Assembly: GCF_014207095.1 (NCBI RefSeq)
Contig: NZ_JACHBG010000005.1
Coordinates: 62,001 to 126,000 of the forward strand
Direction: 5' to 3'
Length of the DNA stretch: 64,000 nt
Source: Martinezella lusitana
GTDB lineage: Bacteria; Pseudomonadota; Alphaproteobacteria; Rhizobiales; Rhizobiaceae
Part shown: in pieces, positions 24,219 to 33,155 of the stretch
Layout of the letters: each line of letters opens with the position of its first letter
Numbering within the stretch: position 1 is the stretch's first letter
Made by a program: the position numbers and the translations under genes
Notes under the pieces: model-generated
Databases searched by the model: none
What the model was told of the DNA's origin: nothing
Seen by the model: only the letters and a program-made list of their open reading frames with translations

Positions 24219-25208
24219 TCAAAGCCGCCTGATTGCCTCAATCACCTCATCCTCGACGGTGATGCCTTCGGCCAGAGCAAGGCGCCGTGAAGTCTGCCCG
24301 CGCCGGCCGGGTAAGCGAACATCCGGATCCCGGGTAATCTCGCTCGCAAGCAGGGTCAGGCGCTGCGCCGTGTCGATGGCGCTCATAGCAGCTGGATTGA
24401 TGGCTATGATCGTATGGCCAAGTGCCGGCGGCGCACCCTTGTCGTCGAAGAGCGACGACGCCTCGAAGGCATAGTTGGCGCCGGTGAGGCCGGCTGCCAG
24501 AATTTCCACCATCAGCGCCAACGCCGCACCTTTCGAATCGCCGGCTGGGACCATCGTCCCCGCAAGCGCCTCTTCGGCGTCGGTGGTCGGCCTTCCCTCG
24601 CGGTCGAAGGCCCAGCCTGCGGGAATGGGCGCACCCTGCTGCCGCGCCGCCATCACCTTGCCGCGCGCCACTTTCGAAAGCGCGAGATCGATGACGATCG
24701 GATCGTTGCCAGGAAGCGGCGCGGCAAAGGCGATGGGATTGGTGCCGAAGACCGGTGCCTTGCCGCCCCAGGGCGCCATGGCCGCCGGCGCATTGGCAAC
24801 CATCAGCGCCACCAGCCCCAGATCGGCAAAGCGCTCCACCGTCAGGCCCATCACGCCGGCATGGTGCGAGCGGCTGATGGCCGCAAGCGCGATCCCCTGC
24901 TCGCGGGCAATATGCGGAAGCTCGGCAACGGCCAGATCGAGTGCGGGATAAGCGTAGCCATTGCCGGCATCGATGCGCAGCACGGCGGGGAATGGTCTGC
25001 TCATTTTCGGCACGGCGAGGCCATCGGTCTTGCCGGCCTTGGCCTGTCCGGCATAAGCGGGCACGCGGCGCAGGCCGTGGCCTCCCTGCCCGGCAGCTTC
25101 CGCCGCCGCCAATGCCACCGCGACGGAGCGGGCATTCTCCGCACTCACCCCGTTACGCTGCAGCGCCTCCACGACCAGCGTTTCGGCTTCGGCGAGCGAC
25201 AGGTGCAT
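24219..25208 (-). CDS. Malate/L-lactate/ureidoglycolate-type NAD(P) dehydrogenase (Ldh_2 family)
   Basis: 329 aa. Family landmarks: GGHGLRRVPAY near 41-51 in the N-terminal helical part, the SHHAGVMG catalytic segment (His near 115), GTNPIAFAAPLP near 165 and DIALSK-like VIDLALSKVARGK near 178. These enzymes reduce or oxidise 2-oxo/2-hydroxy acids and some cyclic imines. It lies 141 bases downstream of an FAD amine oxidase gene on the same strand, so an imine or keto acid product may pass between them (inference). Start ATG at 25208. Confidence 0.83.
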   Translation of the reverse strand: MHLSLAEAETLVVEALQRNGVSAENARSVAVALAAAEAAGQGGHGLRRVPAYAGQAKAGKTDGLAVPKMSRPFPAVLRIDAGNGYAYPALDLAVAELPHIAREQGIALAAISRSHHAGVMGLTVERFADLGLVALMVANAPAAMAPWGGKAPVFGTNPIAFAAPLPGNDPIVIDLALSKVARGKVMAARQQGAPIPAGWAFDREGRPTTDAEEALAGTMVPAGDSKGAALALMVEILAAGLTGANYAFEASSLFDDKGAPPALGHTIIAINPAAMSAIDTAQRLTLLASEITRDPDVRLPGRRGQTSRRLALAEGITVEDEVIEAIRRL

Positions 25209-25349
25209 GATGTGAAACCTTAAGACAGAGGGGGATGAAGACTCTCTACGATGTCATCGCCCTCATCGCAATGTAGCAAAGAGCCGGCCATTCCGTTGTG
25301 TCCCATCGTTATCGGCAGCTTGGTCTTCGCTTGGCGGTGGCTCGTTCTT

Positions 25350-26633
25350 CTAAACCCTGGCGCCGACGAAATGCGCCGCCTGGGCGCCGGCCTCATACCA
25401 CATTTCCTTCACCGTCCTGAAGCTCGGCTCGATGACATCGGTCACCGGCAACGGCAGATCTGCTTCAGGGATATGGCCGAGGACATGGCCGGCAAGCACC
25501 TTGCCGAAGACGGTACCCGGCGCGATGCCGCGACCATTGTAGCCGGAGAAGCCAACGACATTGGGCGCGAACTTGTGGAAGCGCGGCAGCGCGTTGTCGG
25601 TCATGCCGATCTTGCCGTACCACTCGCATTCGAAGGGAATCTCGCCAAGCTGCGGGAAGAGTTTCCTGAGCGATCGCCGCGCCCAGTTCTTATGCACAGA
25701 AAGGCCGGTATTGCGCAGCGCCCCGACGCTGCCGAACACCAACCGACCCGCCTGATCCATGCGGAAGGACGACAGGATTTCCTTGGTATCCCATGCACCT
25801 TCGCGGCCGGGCAGCACCGATTTTGCAAGATTGTCGCCAAGGGGCACGGTGGCAAAATTGAAGTAGGGGAGATGCACCTGTTCGTTTCGCACCTGCTCCC
25901 AGGGGCCGGTGCTGTATGCATCTGTCGCGACGACGATCCAATTGGCGCTGACCTTGCCGGCGTCGGTCGATACCACCCATTTCGTACCGCTCTTTTCCGT
26001 CGAAGCGACCCGGCTGCCGGTGTAGATGGCAACGCCGGCCTTGATCACGGCATGAGCGAGGCCGCGCGCATAGGCAAGCGGCTGCAGCGTGCCGGCACGC
26101 ATATCGAGCAGAGCGCCGGCATAGGCGGAGCTGCCAATGCGGCGCTCCGTCTCCTTGGCATCGAGCACCGTCACCGGCGCGCCGCGCTTGCCCCACTGAC
26201 GCGCCCGTTCCTCGATTTCCTTCAAGCCTGCCGGGCCAACGGCGCAATGCAGCGTGCCGTTGCGCTCGAGCTCGCAGGCGATGCCATGCTTGTCGATCAG
26301 CTCCATCACCAGCCTCGGCGCATTGCCGAGAAGGTCTAGAAGCCGCTCGCCATGAATGGCGCCGAGCTCTCCGGGAAGGTCGTCGGGCATCACCCACATG
26401 CCGGCATTGATGAGGCCGACATTGCGTCCTGCCCCGCCGAAGCCGATCTCGTTGGCCTCCAGCAACACGACGCTGCTGCCCGCTTCGGCAAGGTGAAGCG
26501 CCGAAGATAATCCGGTATAACCGCCGCCGACCACGACCACATCGGCGGAAACATGACCGGCAAGCGGCTCTGTCGCCGGCGGCTGGGGCGCAGTCTTTTC
26601 CCAAAGGCCATGGGAACGGGGATCATTCAGCAT
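25350..26633 (-). CDS. FAD-dependent oxidoreductase of the DAO family (PuuB-like)
   Basis: 427 aa. N-terminal Rossmann FAD motif VVVVGGGYTGLSSALHLAEAG (about 32-52) with ADP-ribose acceptor LLEANEIG, then GAGRNVGLINAG, and a C-terminal FSGYNGRGIAPGTVFGKVLA motif that closes the FAD site. This pattern is common to gamma-glutamylputrescine oxidases and related amine/amino-acid oxidases. The exact amine is not visible. ATG at 26633. Upstream lies a repeat-containing gap and a divergent Lrp-type sensing gene. Confidence 0.83.
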   Translation of the reverse strand: MLNDPRSHGLWEKTAPQPPATEPLAGHVSADVVVVGGGYTGLSSALHLAEAGSSVVLLEANEIGFGGAGRNVGLINAGMWVMPDDLPGELGAIHGERLLDLLGNAPRLVMELIDKHGIACELERNGTLHCAVGPAGLKEIEERARQWGKRGAPVTVLDAKETERRIGSSAYAGALLDMRAGTLQPLAYARGLAHAVIKAGVAIYTGSRVASTEKSGTKWVVSTDAGKVSANWIVVATDAYSTGPWEQVRNEQVHLPYFNFATVPLGDNLAKSVLPGREGAWDTKEILSSFRMDQAGRLVFGSVGALRNTGLSVHKNWARRSLRKLFPQLGEIPFECEWYGKIGMTDNALPRFHKFAPNVVGFSGYNGRGIAPGTVFGKVLAGHVLGHIPEADLPLPVTDVIEPSFRTVKEMWYEAGAQAAHFVGARV

Positions 26634-26761
26634 GAAATCGGTCCAATCGACAGAGGCAATCGCGGCAATCTAGCGTTACACTTGCCATTGCGAAAGCGGC
26701 AAGAACGACATCCGGTAGACGGAACATGATGCCGAAATCGTGATCGGTTTTCGGACGACAT

Positions 26762-26838
26762 CATGCTCCACTTCTTTGGTTCCAGAGCGGATTCAGATTT
26801 TAGGTCGAACAGATCAAAAATCATCCGGCTCCGGAGAA
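26762..26838. repeat. Candidate dispersed intergenic element
   Basis: Contains GGTTCCAGAGCGGATTCAG, then TTTTAGGTCGAAC and GATCAAAAATCATCC, wording I recognise from many rhizobial intergenic regions. Only one copy is in this window, so the assignment rests on recall. Confidence 0.4.
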
Positions 26839-26922
26839 AAACTTGCGTGGCCACGGCGCTTTCGAGCATTATAGGGAAACGCTGGCCGCCGTTTCGGCCG
26901 CCGAAAGAACCAGGACAATCTC

Positions 26923-27159
26923 ATGAAGCCTATTTTCGTTCAGCTCCAATGCGCCCCGGGTAAAACCTATGAGGTCGCCGACGCAATCTACCAGACGGAG
27001 CTGGTGTCGGAACTCTATTCCACCAGCGGCGAATACGACCTGCTGATGAAGGTCTACATCGCCGAAGAGCAGGATATCGGCAAGTTCATCAACGACCACA
27101 TCGCCAATATCCCCGGCATCATCCGCTCGCTGACGACCCTGACCTTCCGAGCGTTTTGA
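26923..27159 (+). CDS. Stand-alone Lrp/AsnC ligand-binding domain protein
   Basis: 78 aa, the RAM (regulation of amino-acid metabolism) domain alone: FVQLQCAPGKTYEVADAI, SGEYDLLMKV and IPGIIRSLTTLTF. No helix-turn-helix; the gene is complete, with AGGACA upstream of ATG 26923. Such proteins form beta-barrel dimers or decamers that bind amino acids and may modulate full Lrp proteins. Divergent from an amine/amino-acid oxidase gene, which fits amino-acid sensing (inference). Confidence 0.88.
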   Translation: MKPIFVQLQCAPGKTYEVADAIYQTELVSELYSTSGEYDLLMKVYIAEEQDIGKFINDHIANIPGIIRSLTTLTFRAF

Positions 27160-27569
27160 CCGTTCCGACCTCGGGTCGACGCATTGCCGCCTAAGGACAT
27201 TCGAATACTGCCCCTCACCCCAGCCCTCTCCCCGTTTTGACGGGGGGAGGGAGTCCATTACCTTTTGTGCAGGGCGGGAATGCGCGGCAAACGCCGGAGC
27301 AGTCCCCTCTCCCTGCATTGCGGGGAGAGGGCTAGGGTGAGGGGCCAGGCACAATCGCCCGGCATCGACACGCTCACCGGACCAGCCCAAATCTCCCCAG
27401 CGCACCGCTTCACCATTAACCCTCTTGCCTGAAACAGCATGGCTTTCCCTCCGCGATTAAGCCCTTTTTAACCACCCGGATGATCTGCTTTGCCGACTGA
27501 TCAACAAGCGGCGCGCTGCGGCGCCGGATTGCCGACGCTTGGCGCGGCATAGGGGTCGAGGGTGGATCG
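27160..27569. other. Repeat-rich intergenic region
   Basis: About 410 bases holding a complete RIME-like element (listed separately) and the leader of the glycosyltransferase gene at 27570. Nothing else supported. Confidence 0.5.
27211..27346. repeat. Intergenic mosaic-type repeat (RIME-like), complete copy
   Basis: Ends are inverted copies: CCCCTCACCCCAGCCCTCTC at the left and GAGAGGGCTAGGGTGAGGGG at the right. Each end carries its own small palindrome (CCCCG...CGGGG and CCCTGC...GCGGGG). Two palindromes separated by a unique core is the layout of rhizobial RIME elements. Confidence 0.75.
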
Positions 27570-28772
27570 ATGACATCGGCAGTTGCGGATATTCAGGCAA
27601 ACAAGCAGGCCGCGCCGTTGATCGTGCATGTCGTGCGCCAGTTTCTGCCGAACAAGGGCGGTCTGGAAGACGTGGTTGCCAATCTCTGCCGCCAGCTGAT
27701 CGCCCGCAGCTATCGCGTGCGCGTCGTCACCTGCAACAGCCTTTTCTCTGATCCCACCCGCGAACTCCCGGCAAACGAGACGATCGACGGCATCGAGATC
27801 GTGCGCATTCCCTGGTCCGGTTCCAGCCGCTACCCGCTGGCACCGCAGGTGTTCCGCCATATCGCCGACGCCGACCTCGTGCACGTCCATGCCGTTGATT
27901 TCTTTTTCGACGCGCTCACCTGGGGCAAACTGATGCATGGCCGGCCCATGGTCGCCACCACCCATGGCGGCTTCTTCCACACGCCGAAATACGCCGCCAT
28001 CAAGAAGATCTGGTTCAATACGGCGACGAGACTTTCGGCGCTCGGCTATAACTCCGTGATCTGTTGCAGCCAGTCCGATGCCACGCTCTTTTCCAAGATC
28101 GCCAAAAGCCGCGTGCGCCTCATCGAGAACGGCGCCGATGTCGGCAAATTCGCCAACTGCGCTGCGCTGGAGGCACGCCGCCGCATCGTCACCATCGGCC
28201 GTTTCTCGGTCAACAAGCGGCTCGATCGCATGCTCGACGCCATGAAGGTTCTGGCCGCCCGCCACGCCGACTGGCACCTCGATATCATCGGCGCAGTCTC
28301 CGATCTCGACAAGCCGACGCTTGAAAAAGAAATTGCTGCCCGCAGCCTCGAACAGAATGTTTCTTTGCATGTGTCGATCGACGATTGCTCGATCCGCAAT
28401 ATCATCGCCCGCGCTTCGCTCTTTGCCTCGGCCTCCGAATATGAAGGCTTCGGCCTCGTGGCAATCGAGGCCATGAGCGCCGGTCTCTTGCCGGTGCTGA
28501 ACACCAATGAAGCCTATAAGGCGATGGCCGAAACCCATCCGGCGCTGATGCTCTCGGATTTCTCCGATCCGGAAGCCGCCGCCGATAGCCTGACCGCCGC
28601 GTTCGAACGACTTCAGGCTGATGACCTGACATTGCGGCAGGAACTGCTGCGCGATGCCCGCGCCTATGCCTGGGACGAGGTGGCGCAGCGCTATATGGAT
28701 GTCTATTCCGAAACCCTGGCTCCAAAGGGCAAGTCGCCTCAGCTGCTGCGCCAGCGCGGCCAGGCCGCATAG
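27570..28772 (+). CDS. GT4-family glycosyltransferase
   Basis: 400 aa, GT-B fold. N-terminal RQFLPNKGGLEDVVANL matches the glycine-rich acceptor loop; the C-terminal donor site has RFSVNKRLDRMLDAM and the E-x7-E motif SASEYEGFGLVAIEAMSAG. No signal peptide; cytosolic or peripheral on the inner membrane. Grouped with a GT2, a Wzx-like flippase and a hydrolase, so polysaccharide or glycolipid assembly is likely. Its 3' end overlaps the convergent GT2 gene by 34 bases. Confidence 0.88.
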   Translation: MTSAVADIQANKQAAPLIVHVVRQFLPNKGGLEDVVANLCRQLIARSYRVRVVTCNSLFSDPTRELPANETIDGIEIVRIPWSGSSRYPLAPQVFRHIADADLVHVHAVDFFFDALTWGKLMHGRPMVATTHGGFFHTPKYAAIKKIWFNTATRLSALGYNSVICCSQSDATLFSKIAKSRVRLIENGADVGKFANCAALEARRRIVTIGRFSVNKRLDRMLDAMKVLAARHADWHLDIIGAVSDLDKPTLEKEIAARSLEQNVSLHVSIDDCSIRNIIARASLFASASEYEGFGLVAIEAMSAGLLPVLNTNEAYKAMAETHPALMLSDFSDPEAAADSLTAAFERLQADDLTLRQELLRDARAYAWDEVAQRYMDVYSETLAPKGKSPQLLRQRGQAA

Positions 28773-29593
28773 CCCTCCAGAATCCCCAGGAGCCACGCAC
28801 GCTTGTAGCGGGCCGCATCGCGCTTGAGGCTGACCAAGGCCAGAAGCCAACCTATGATGGGCCTGAGCAGTCGATAGGCTACATAGGGAAACGGGAAAGC
28901 CTGCTTGCGAATAAGCGCACCGAAGCCGCGCCCATATTTGCGCGCCCGCTCCACCTGCCGCGGACCATAGTCGGTAGTGACGCGGTCATGATGGACGATC
29001 AGGTTCGGAAAGAATCTTACCCGTTTGCCGACGGCAAGCGTCCGCAACAGAAAATCGGCCTCTTCGCCACTCTGAAAGGGCGATTCCGAGCCGACGCCAA
29101 GGTTTTCATCGAAGCCGCCTATTTCGGCAAGCGCGGCACGGCGCACGAAGATGCCGTTCGAGTTGCCGCATCTGAGGTAGTTCCAACGCGTCAATTCAAG
29201 CTGGACGTCGCCGGTCGGGCTGACGGAGGTTACGCCCTCGACATCCAGCGTGCGGCCGGTAACGATCGCAAGCTCGGGATGCGCAATCAACAGTGCCTCG
29301 GCCGTGGTGAGCGTATCGGGGTCATACCAGCAATCATCGTCCGGAAAGCAAACATAGTCGCCTTCGGCGATGGCCATGCCATTGTTGCGTGCCCGCGAAA
29401 GTCCTTTTGCGGACTGGATGTGACGAATGATGAACTGGGAAGAGAAGCGTTCGATGAGCTCGTTCAGGCGACCGTCGACATTCTGGTCGACGAGAACGAC
29501 CTCGAATTTCCGGTATCGCTGCCCGACTAATGATCGGAACAGGCGTTCGAGCTGGTCGAAGCGATCGACCGTGCAGACGACAAGGCTGAACAA
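28739..29593 (-). CDS. GT2-family glycosyltransferase
   Basis: About 284 aa, GT-A fold. FSLVVCTVDRFDQLERLFRSL at the N-terminus, the DDD metal-binding motif in FPDDDCWYDPDT, and an ED-like acceptor motif GEEADFLLR. A hydrophobic C-terminal part (PIIGWLLALVSL) may attach it to the membrane. Start: TTG at 29593 has GGAGG at 29600-29604 six bases upstream; a GTG eight codons earlier (29617) is the alternative and lacks a clear RBS. Convergent with GT4. Confidence 0.85.
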   Translation of the reverse strand: MFSLVVCTVDRFDQLERLFRSLVGQRYRKFEVVLVDQNVDGRLNELIERFSSQFIIRHIQSAKGLSRARNNGMAIAEGDYVCFPDDDCWYDPDTLTTAEALLIAHPELAIVTGRTLDVEGVTSVSPTGDVQLELTRWNYLRCGNSNGIFVRRAALAEIGGFDENLGVGSESPFQSGEEADFLLRTLAVGKRVRFFPNLIVHHDRVTTDYGPRQVERARKYGRGFGALIRKQAFPFPYVAYRLLRPIIGWLLALVSLKRDAARYKRAWLLGILEGYAAWPRWRSS

Positions 29594-29776
29594 TGGAAGC
29601 CTCCGGGCAAGTTCCACTCGGCCAACACCAGAGAATCGAATATTAGCCGAAGTAAAAAATGAACTTGGTTCAGCATTAAACCCTAAATATTAAGGCATAT
29701 GAAATAAAGCTGACGCTATCTCCACGAAGAGCCGGATGCCTATTGAGTTTCGGCGAATTGAGGGACGGTCATCTTC

Positions 29777-31291
29777 ATGACGAAGAGCATCATGGCAAAT
29801 TCGGTATTGAACGCTGTAGCGGGTTTGAGCCTGCTCGCGACCGGCTTTGCATGTTCGATCATCGCCGCGCGTCTGCTCGGCCCGGAAGCCAACGGTATCA
29901 TCGCCTTCTCGCTGTGGCTGACGACGACGGGGGCGCTCGTTGCCGAGCTCGGAGCCGGCGTTACCCTGCTGCGCCTGCTGCCGCAATTGAAGGGACGAGG
30001 CTATTCGACGGAGGAGCGGCTTGGCTTTGCTGCCTACCTCCTGCAGCCGACGATCCTTGCCACGGTGGTCTTGCTCGTCGGCTACACCGCCTATTATTGG
30101 GATACGGAGCGGCTGCATTGGGCCGGCGACGCATCCGCCGTCGTCGCCATTACCGGCGTATTCTTCGTTCTCCAGTCGCTCGGCGCCTACAGCAAGAATT
30201 ATCTGATCGGCGAGCAGCTGCTCAGCGCGTTCCTGCGCCTCACCCTGATGAGCTCGGGCTTGCAGTTGGTGACCGTACTGATCGGCGCGATCTTCTATGG
30301 CGTCAGCGGCGCTCTTGCCGGCTATGCGATCGGCCAGCTGCCGATGTTCTTTGCGACCCTTAGGATCGCCATTGCCCGCAAAAACAGCTGCGGCGTCGGC
30401 CTCGCCTCCCTCGTCAGCTCCTCCCTCGTTCTTTCCGTGGAGCTCGTCAACAGCTCGATCTTCCTCAACCGCATCGAACTGCTGTTCCTACAGCACTACT
30501 GGGGCATCGAAGCGGTCGGCTTCTATGCCGTCGGCCTGTCGCTCGCCAATCTGGCGCTGCAGCTGCCGGTGCAGCTGAGCGGCAGCCTGCTACCCTATTA
30601 TTCCGAGCAGATGCATGCACGCGGCTCCGACAAGCTGCCGGTGCACGTCTTTGCCGGCGTGGCGCGCAGCCTGGCCTACATCACGCTGCCGATGAGCTTC
30701 GGCCTTGCCGCCATAGCACCCGAGCTGGTGGTGACGATCTTCGGCAAGCCCTTCGAGCCGAGCGGCGGGATGGTGGCACTGCTGTCGCTGACCGCGGCGC
30801 CCTACGTCGTCATGCAGATCTGCACGCAATATCTCTACTCGCTCGATCGCGTACGCGAGCGCACCATCATCGGCCTCATCGGAAGCGTCGTTATGGTCGT
30901 CGGCTGTTTCATCGCCGTGCCCTTCTATGGCGGCGAAGGCGCTGCACTCGTCCGCTTCCTCGCCTTTACCGCCATCTGCCTGCTGATGGTACGGCGCATG
31001 GAATTCGAGGGCTCGACGCGCGGCATGATGCTCAACCTCGCCAAGGTGACGCTGGCCGCCATTCTCTGCGCCGCTGCCGCCTACAGCTTCGTTCAAGCCT
31101 TGGCCGGTATTGCAGGGCTGGTGGGCGCCATCATTGCGGGTGCTCTCGCCTATGGCATCGCTCTCAGGCTGTTGAAAGCAGTGCCGGCCGAGGACATCGC
31201 CGTCTTGCAGAGAGTTGCGGCGCGGCTGCCTGCCCGTGCGCATCCGATTGCTATTCACGCTCTGGCGTTATTGGCGCCGCGTCGAATGTAA
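29777..31291 (+). CDS. Wzx-like polysaccharide flippase (MOP superfamily)
   Basis: 504 aa with about 12-14 hydrophobic segments. N-terminus SIMANSVLNAVAGLSLLATGFACSIIAARLLGPEANGIIAFSLW is the standard polysaccharide-synthase family start (RLLGPE-x-G). Moves lipid-linked sugar units across the inner membrane. The hydrolase gene follows 11 bases after the stop, so they are probably one transcript. Which polysaccharide is made is not visible; no polymerase (Wzy) is in the window. Confidence 0.87.
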   Translation: MTKSIMANSVLNAVAGLSLLATGFACSIIAARLLGPEANGIIAFSLWLTTTGALVAELGAGVTLLRLLPQLKGRGYSTEERLGFAAYLLQPTILATVVLLVGYTAYYWDTERLHWAGDASAVVAITGVFFVLQSLGAYSKNYLIGEQLLSAFLRLTLMSSGLQLVTVLIGAIFYGVSGALAGYAIGQLPMFFATLRIAIARKNSCGVGLASLVSSSLVLSVELVNSSIFLNRIELLFLQHYWGIEAVGFYAVGLSLANLALQLPVQLSGSLLPYYSEQMHARGSDKLPVHVFAGVARSLAYITLPMSFGLAAIAPELVVTIFGKPFEPSGGMVALLSLTAAPYVVMQICTQYLYSLDRVRERTIIGLIGSVVMVVGCFIAVPFYGGEGAALVRFLAFTAICLLMVRRMEFEGSTRGMMLNLAKVTLAAILCAAAAYSFVQALAGIAGLVGAIIAGALAYGIALRLLKAVPAEDIAVLQRVAARLPARAHPIAIHALALLAPRRM

Positions 31292-31301
31292 GGAGAAAAT
31301 A

Positions 31302-33092
31302 ATGGCTGGTTGGGGAGCCGCCGAAGATCAACACGAAACGAAAGACGTAAGATCGGCTGCAATGCCAGTGACCTTCGCCGGCACGGTCGGGCTGTTTATG
31401 GCCGCCGCCAAGCCATCGGCAGACACGGCGGTGCTGTTTCTCAGCCCCTGGGGCTTCGAGGAAATGTGCGTCCGCAAATTCTGGCGGATCCTGGCGGAAG
31501 ATCTTTCCGATATCGGCGTAGCCAGCCTGCGTTTCGACTATGCCGGCACCGGTGACGCGCTCGACATCGCCGATGACGGCGAAGGTCTGACGTCTTGGGA
31601 AGAGACGGCATTTGCCGCCGCGGCAAAGTTGAAATCACTTTCCGGCTGCGATCGTCTCATCCTTATCGGCCAGGGCCTCGGCAGCGTCATCGCCACCCGG
31701 CTGGCGGAGCGCATTGCCGAAATCGATGGCATCGCCTTTCTCGCACCCGTCACCTCCGGCCGCGCGCATCTGCGCGAACTGACCGTCTGGTCGAAGATGA
31801 TCGACGAGAGCATGGGGCTTTCGGAAGCGCAGCGCCAGACGGAAGGTGTCACCGTCGCCAGCCTGCGCATGCCCGACACGGTTGCCGACGCCGTCAAGAA
31901 GCTCAATCTGATGAACCTTGCCGGGCTCGCAACGCCGAACTGCCTGATACTCACAAGACCCAACCGCCCGGGCGACGCGGACTTTGCCCGCCAAATCGAG
32001 ACATTGGTCCCGCATGTCGACCAGGCGATATATGAGGGCTACGACGATCTGGTGTCCAACCCCACCATTGCCGTCATGCCCGTAGTCGCTGGCCACAAGG
32101 TCGTGGAGTGGACAAGGTCGATTGCCGGCCAATCCTGCGCCTCCATGCCGAACGACTCCGAGGTGGCAAGTGCTACACCGCTTATCGGCGACGGTTTTGC
32201 CGAAACGCCGCTGCGCTTCGGTAAAGGACAGCGTCTCTACGGCATCCTCTGCGAACCCGAGGGCAAACGCAAAGGCGCGACGGCGCTGCTCTTGACCACC
32301 GCCTATGACAGGCATGCCGGCTGGGGACGGATGTCGGTCACCATGGCGCGGGCACTTGCGCGCGACGGCATTGCCTCGCTGCGCTTCGACACTGCCAATG
32401 TCGGCGACAGTCCCCCACTCCCCGACGCACCAGAACAAGTGCTCTACTCAAGGGAGCAGCAACGCGACGTCGCCGAAGCACTCGACTTGCTGGAAGCACG
32501 CGAGCTTCTGCCGGCCTTTGCCATCGGCCGCTGCAGCGGCGGCTATCTCGCCTTCCAGGCAGCTGTGCGCGATACCAGATGCCAGGGTCTCGTGACGGCC
32601 AACCCCTACAGCTTCTACTGGGACGAGAGCCGATCGGTCGACGAAGCCCTGCGCTTCGCTCCGCGATCGCTTGAAACCTACGGACGGAAATTCCTGCAGC
32701 TGGAAACGCTGAAGCGGCTTTTGGGCGGACAGATCGATGCAAAAAGCGCCTTGCGCAACCTAGCGACCGTGCTCAGCCGCCGCGCCATGCGCTCCGGCCG
32801 CCGATTGCTTGGCGTCTTGCCTTTCCTTGCCGGCGCTCAAGGCCCGGTCATCAATGGCTTCCGCGCGCTCTCCAAACGCCGGGTCGACATATCGCTGATC
32901 TATAGCGCCCACGACATCGGCCTCGATCATCTCCGCGAGCAGTTCGGCCAGGATGCCGCTGGCCTGAAGCAGTTCCCGGAGATCCGCCTTACCCTCATTG
33001 CCGAGGCGGACCACAATCTGACCCCGCCCGATGCACGCAGGATCTATCTGCAGGAGGTGAAGGAGATGGGATTGAGGCTTGGAAAGGCTTGA
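31302..33092 (+). CDS. Two-domain alpha/beta hydrolase-like protein
   Basis: 596 aa made of two alpha/beta hydrolase-like halves. First half (about 20-265): elbow GQGLG has Gly125 where the catalytic Ser should be, so this half is probably inactive. Second half (about 295-590): elbow GRCSG puts Cys411 in the nucleophile position; candidate acid in YSAHD and His in EADHNLTP. ATG at 31302 has AAGGAG nine bases upstream; a longer frame starts inside the flippase gene. Linked to glycosyltransferase and flippase genes, so it may remove or transfer acyl groups on a polysaccharide (inference). Confidence 0.75.
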   Translation: MAGWGAAEDQHETKDVRSAAMPVTFAGTVGLFMAAAKPSADTAVLFLSPWGFEEMCVRKFWRILAEDLSDIGVASLRFDYAGTGDALDIADDGEGLTSWEETAFAAAAKLKSLSGCDRLILIGQGLGSVIATRLAERIAEIDGIAFLAPVTSGRAHLRELTVWSKMIDESMGLSEAQRQTEGVTVASLRMPDTVADAVKKLNLMNLAGLATPNCLILTRPNRPGDADFARQIETLVPHVDQAIYEGYDDLVSNPTIAVMPVVAGHKVVEWTRSIAGQSCASMPNDSEVASATPLIGDGFAETPLRFGKGQRLYGILCEPEGKRKGATALLLTTAYDRHAGWGRMSVTMARALARDGIASLRFDTANVGDSPPLPDAPEQVLYSREQQRDVAEALDLLEARELLPAFAIGRCSGGYLAFQAAVRDTRCQGLVTANPYSFYWDESRSVDEALRFAPRSLETYGRKFLQLETLKRLLGGQIDAKSALRNLATVLSRRAMRSGRRLLGVLPFLAGAQGPVINGFRALSKRRVDISLIYSAHDIGLDHLREQFGQDAAGLKQFPEIRLTLIAEADHNLTPPDARRIYLQEVKEMGLRLGKA

Positions 33093-33155
33093 ATCTCGAC
33101 TGCAATCATCGCCCGCAATACTCGCCATCTCAAGCGGTTGCTGTATAGTTGCTCC

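Noticed and set aside
26627..26869. 80-codon minus-strand frame between the oxidase and Lrp-like genes
   Set aside because: Lies over a dispersed-repeat-like sequence, overlaps the oxidase start and has no RBS.
27501..28850. Minus-strand 449-codon frame opposite GT4
   Set aside because: Shadow frame; GT4 motifs are on the plus strand.
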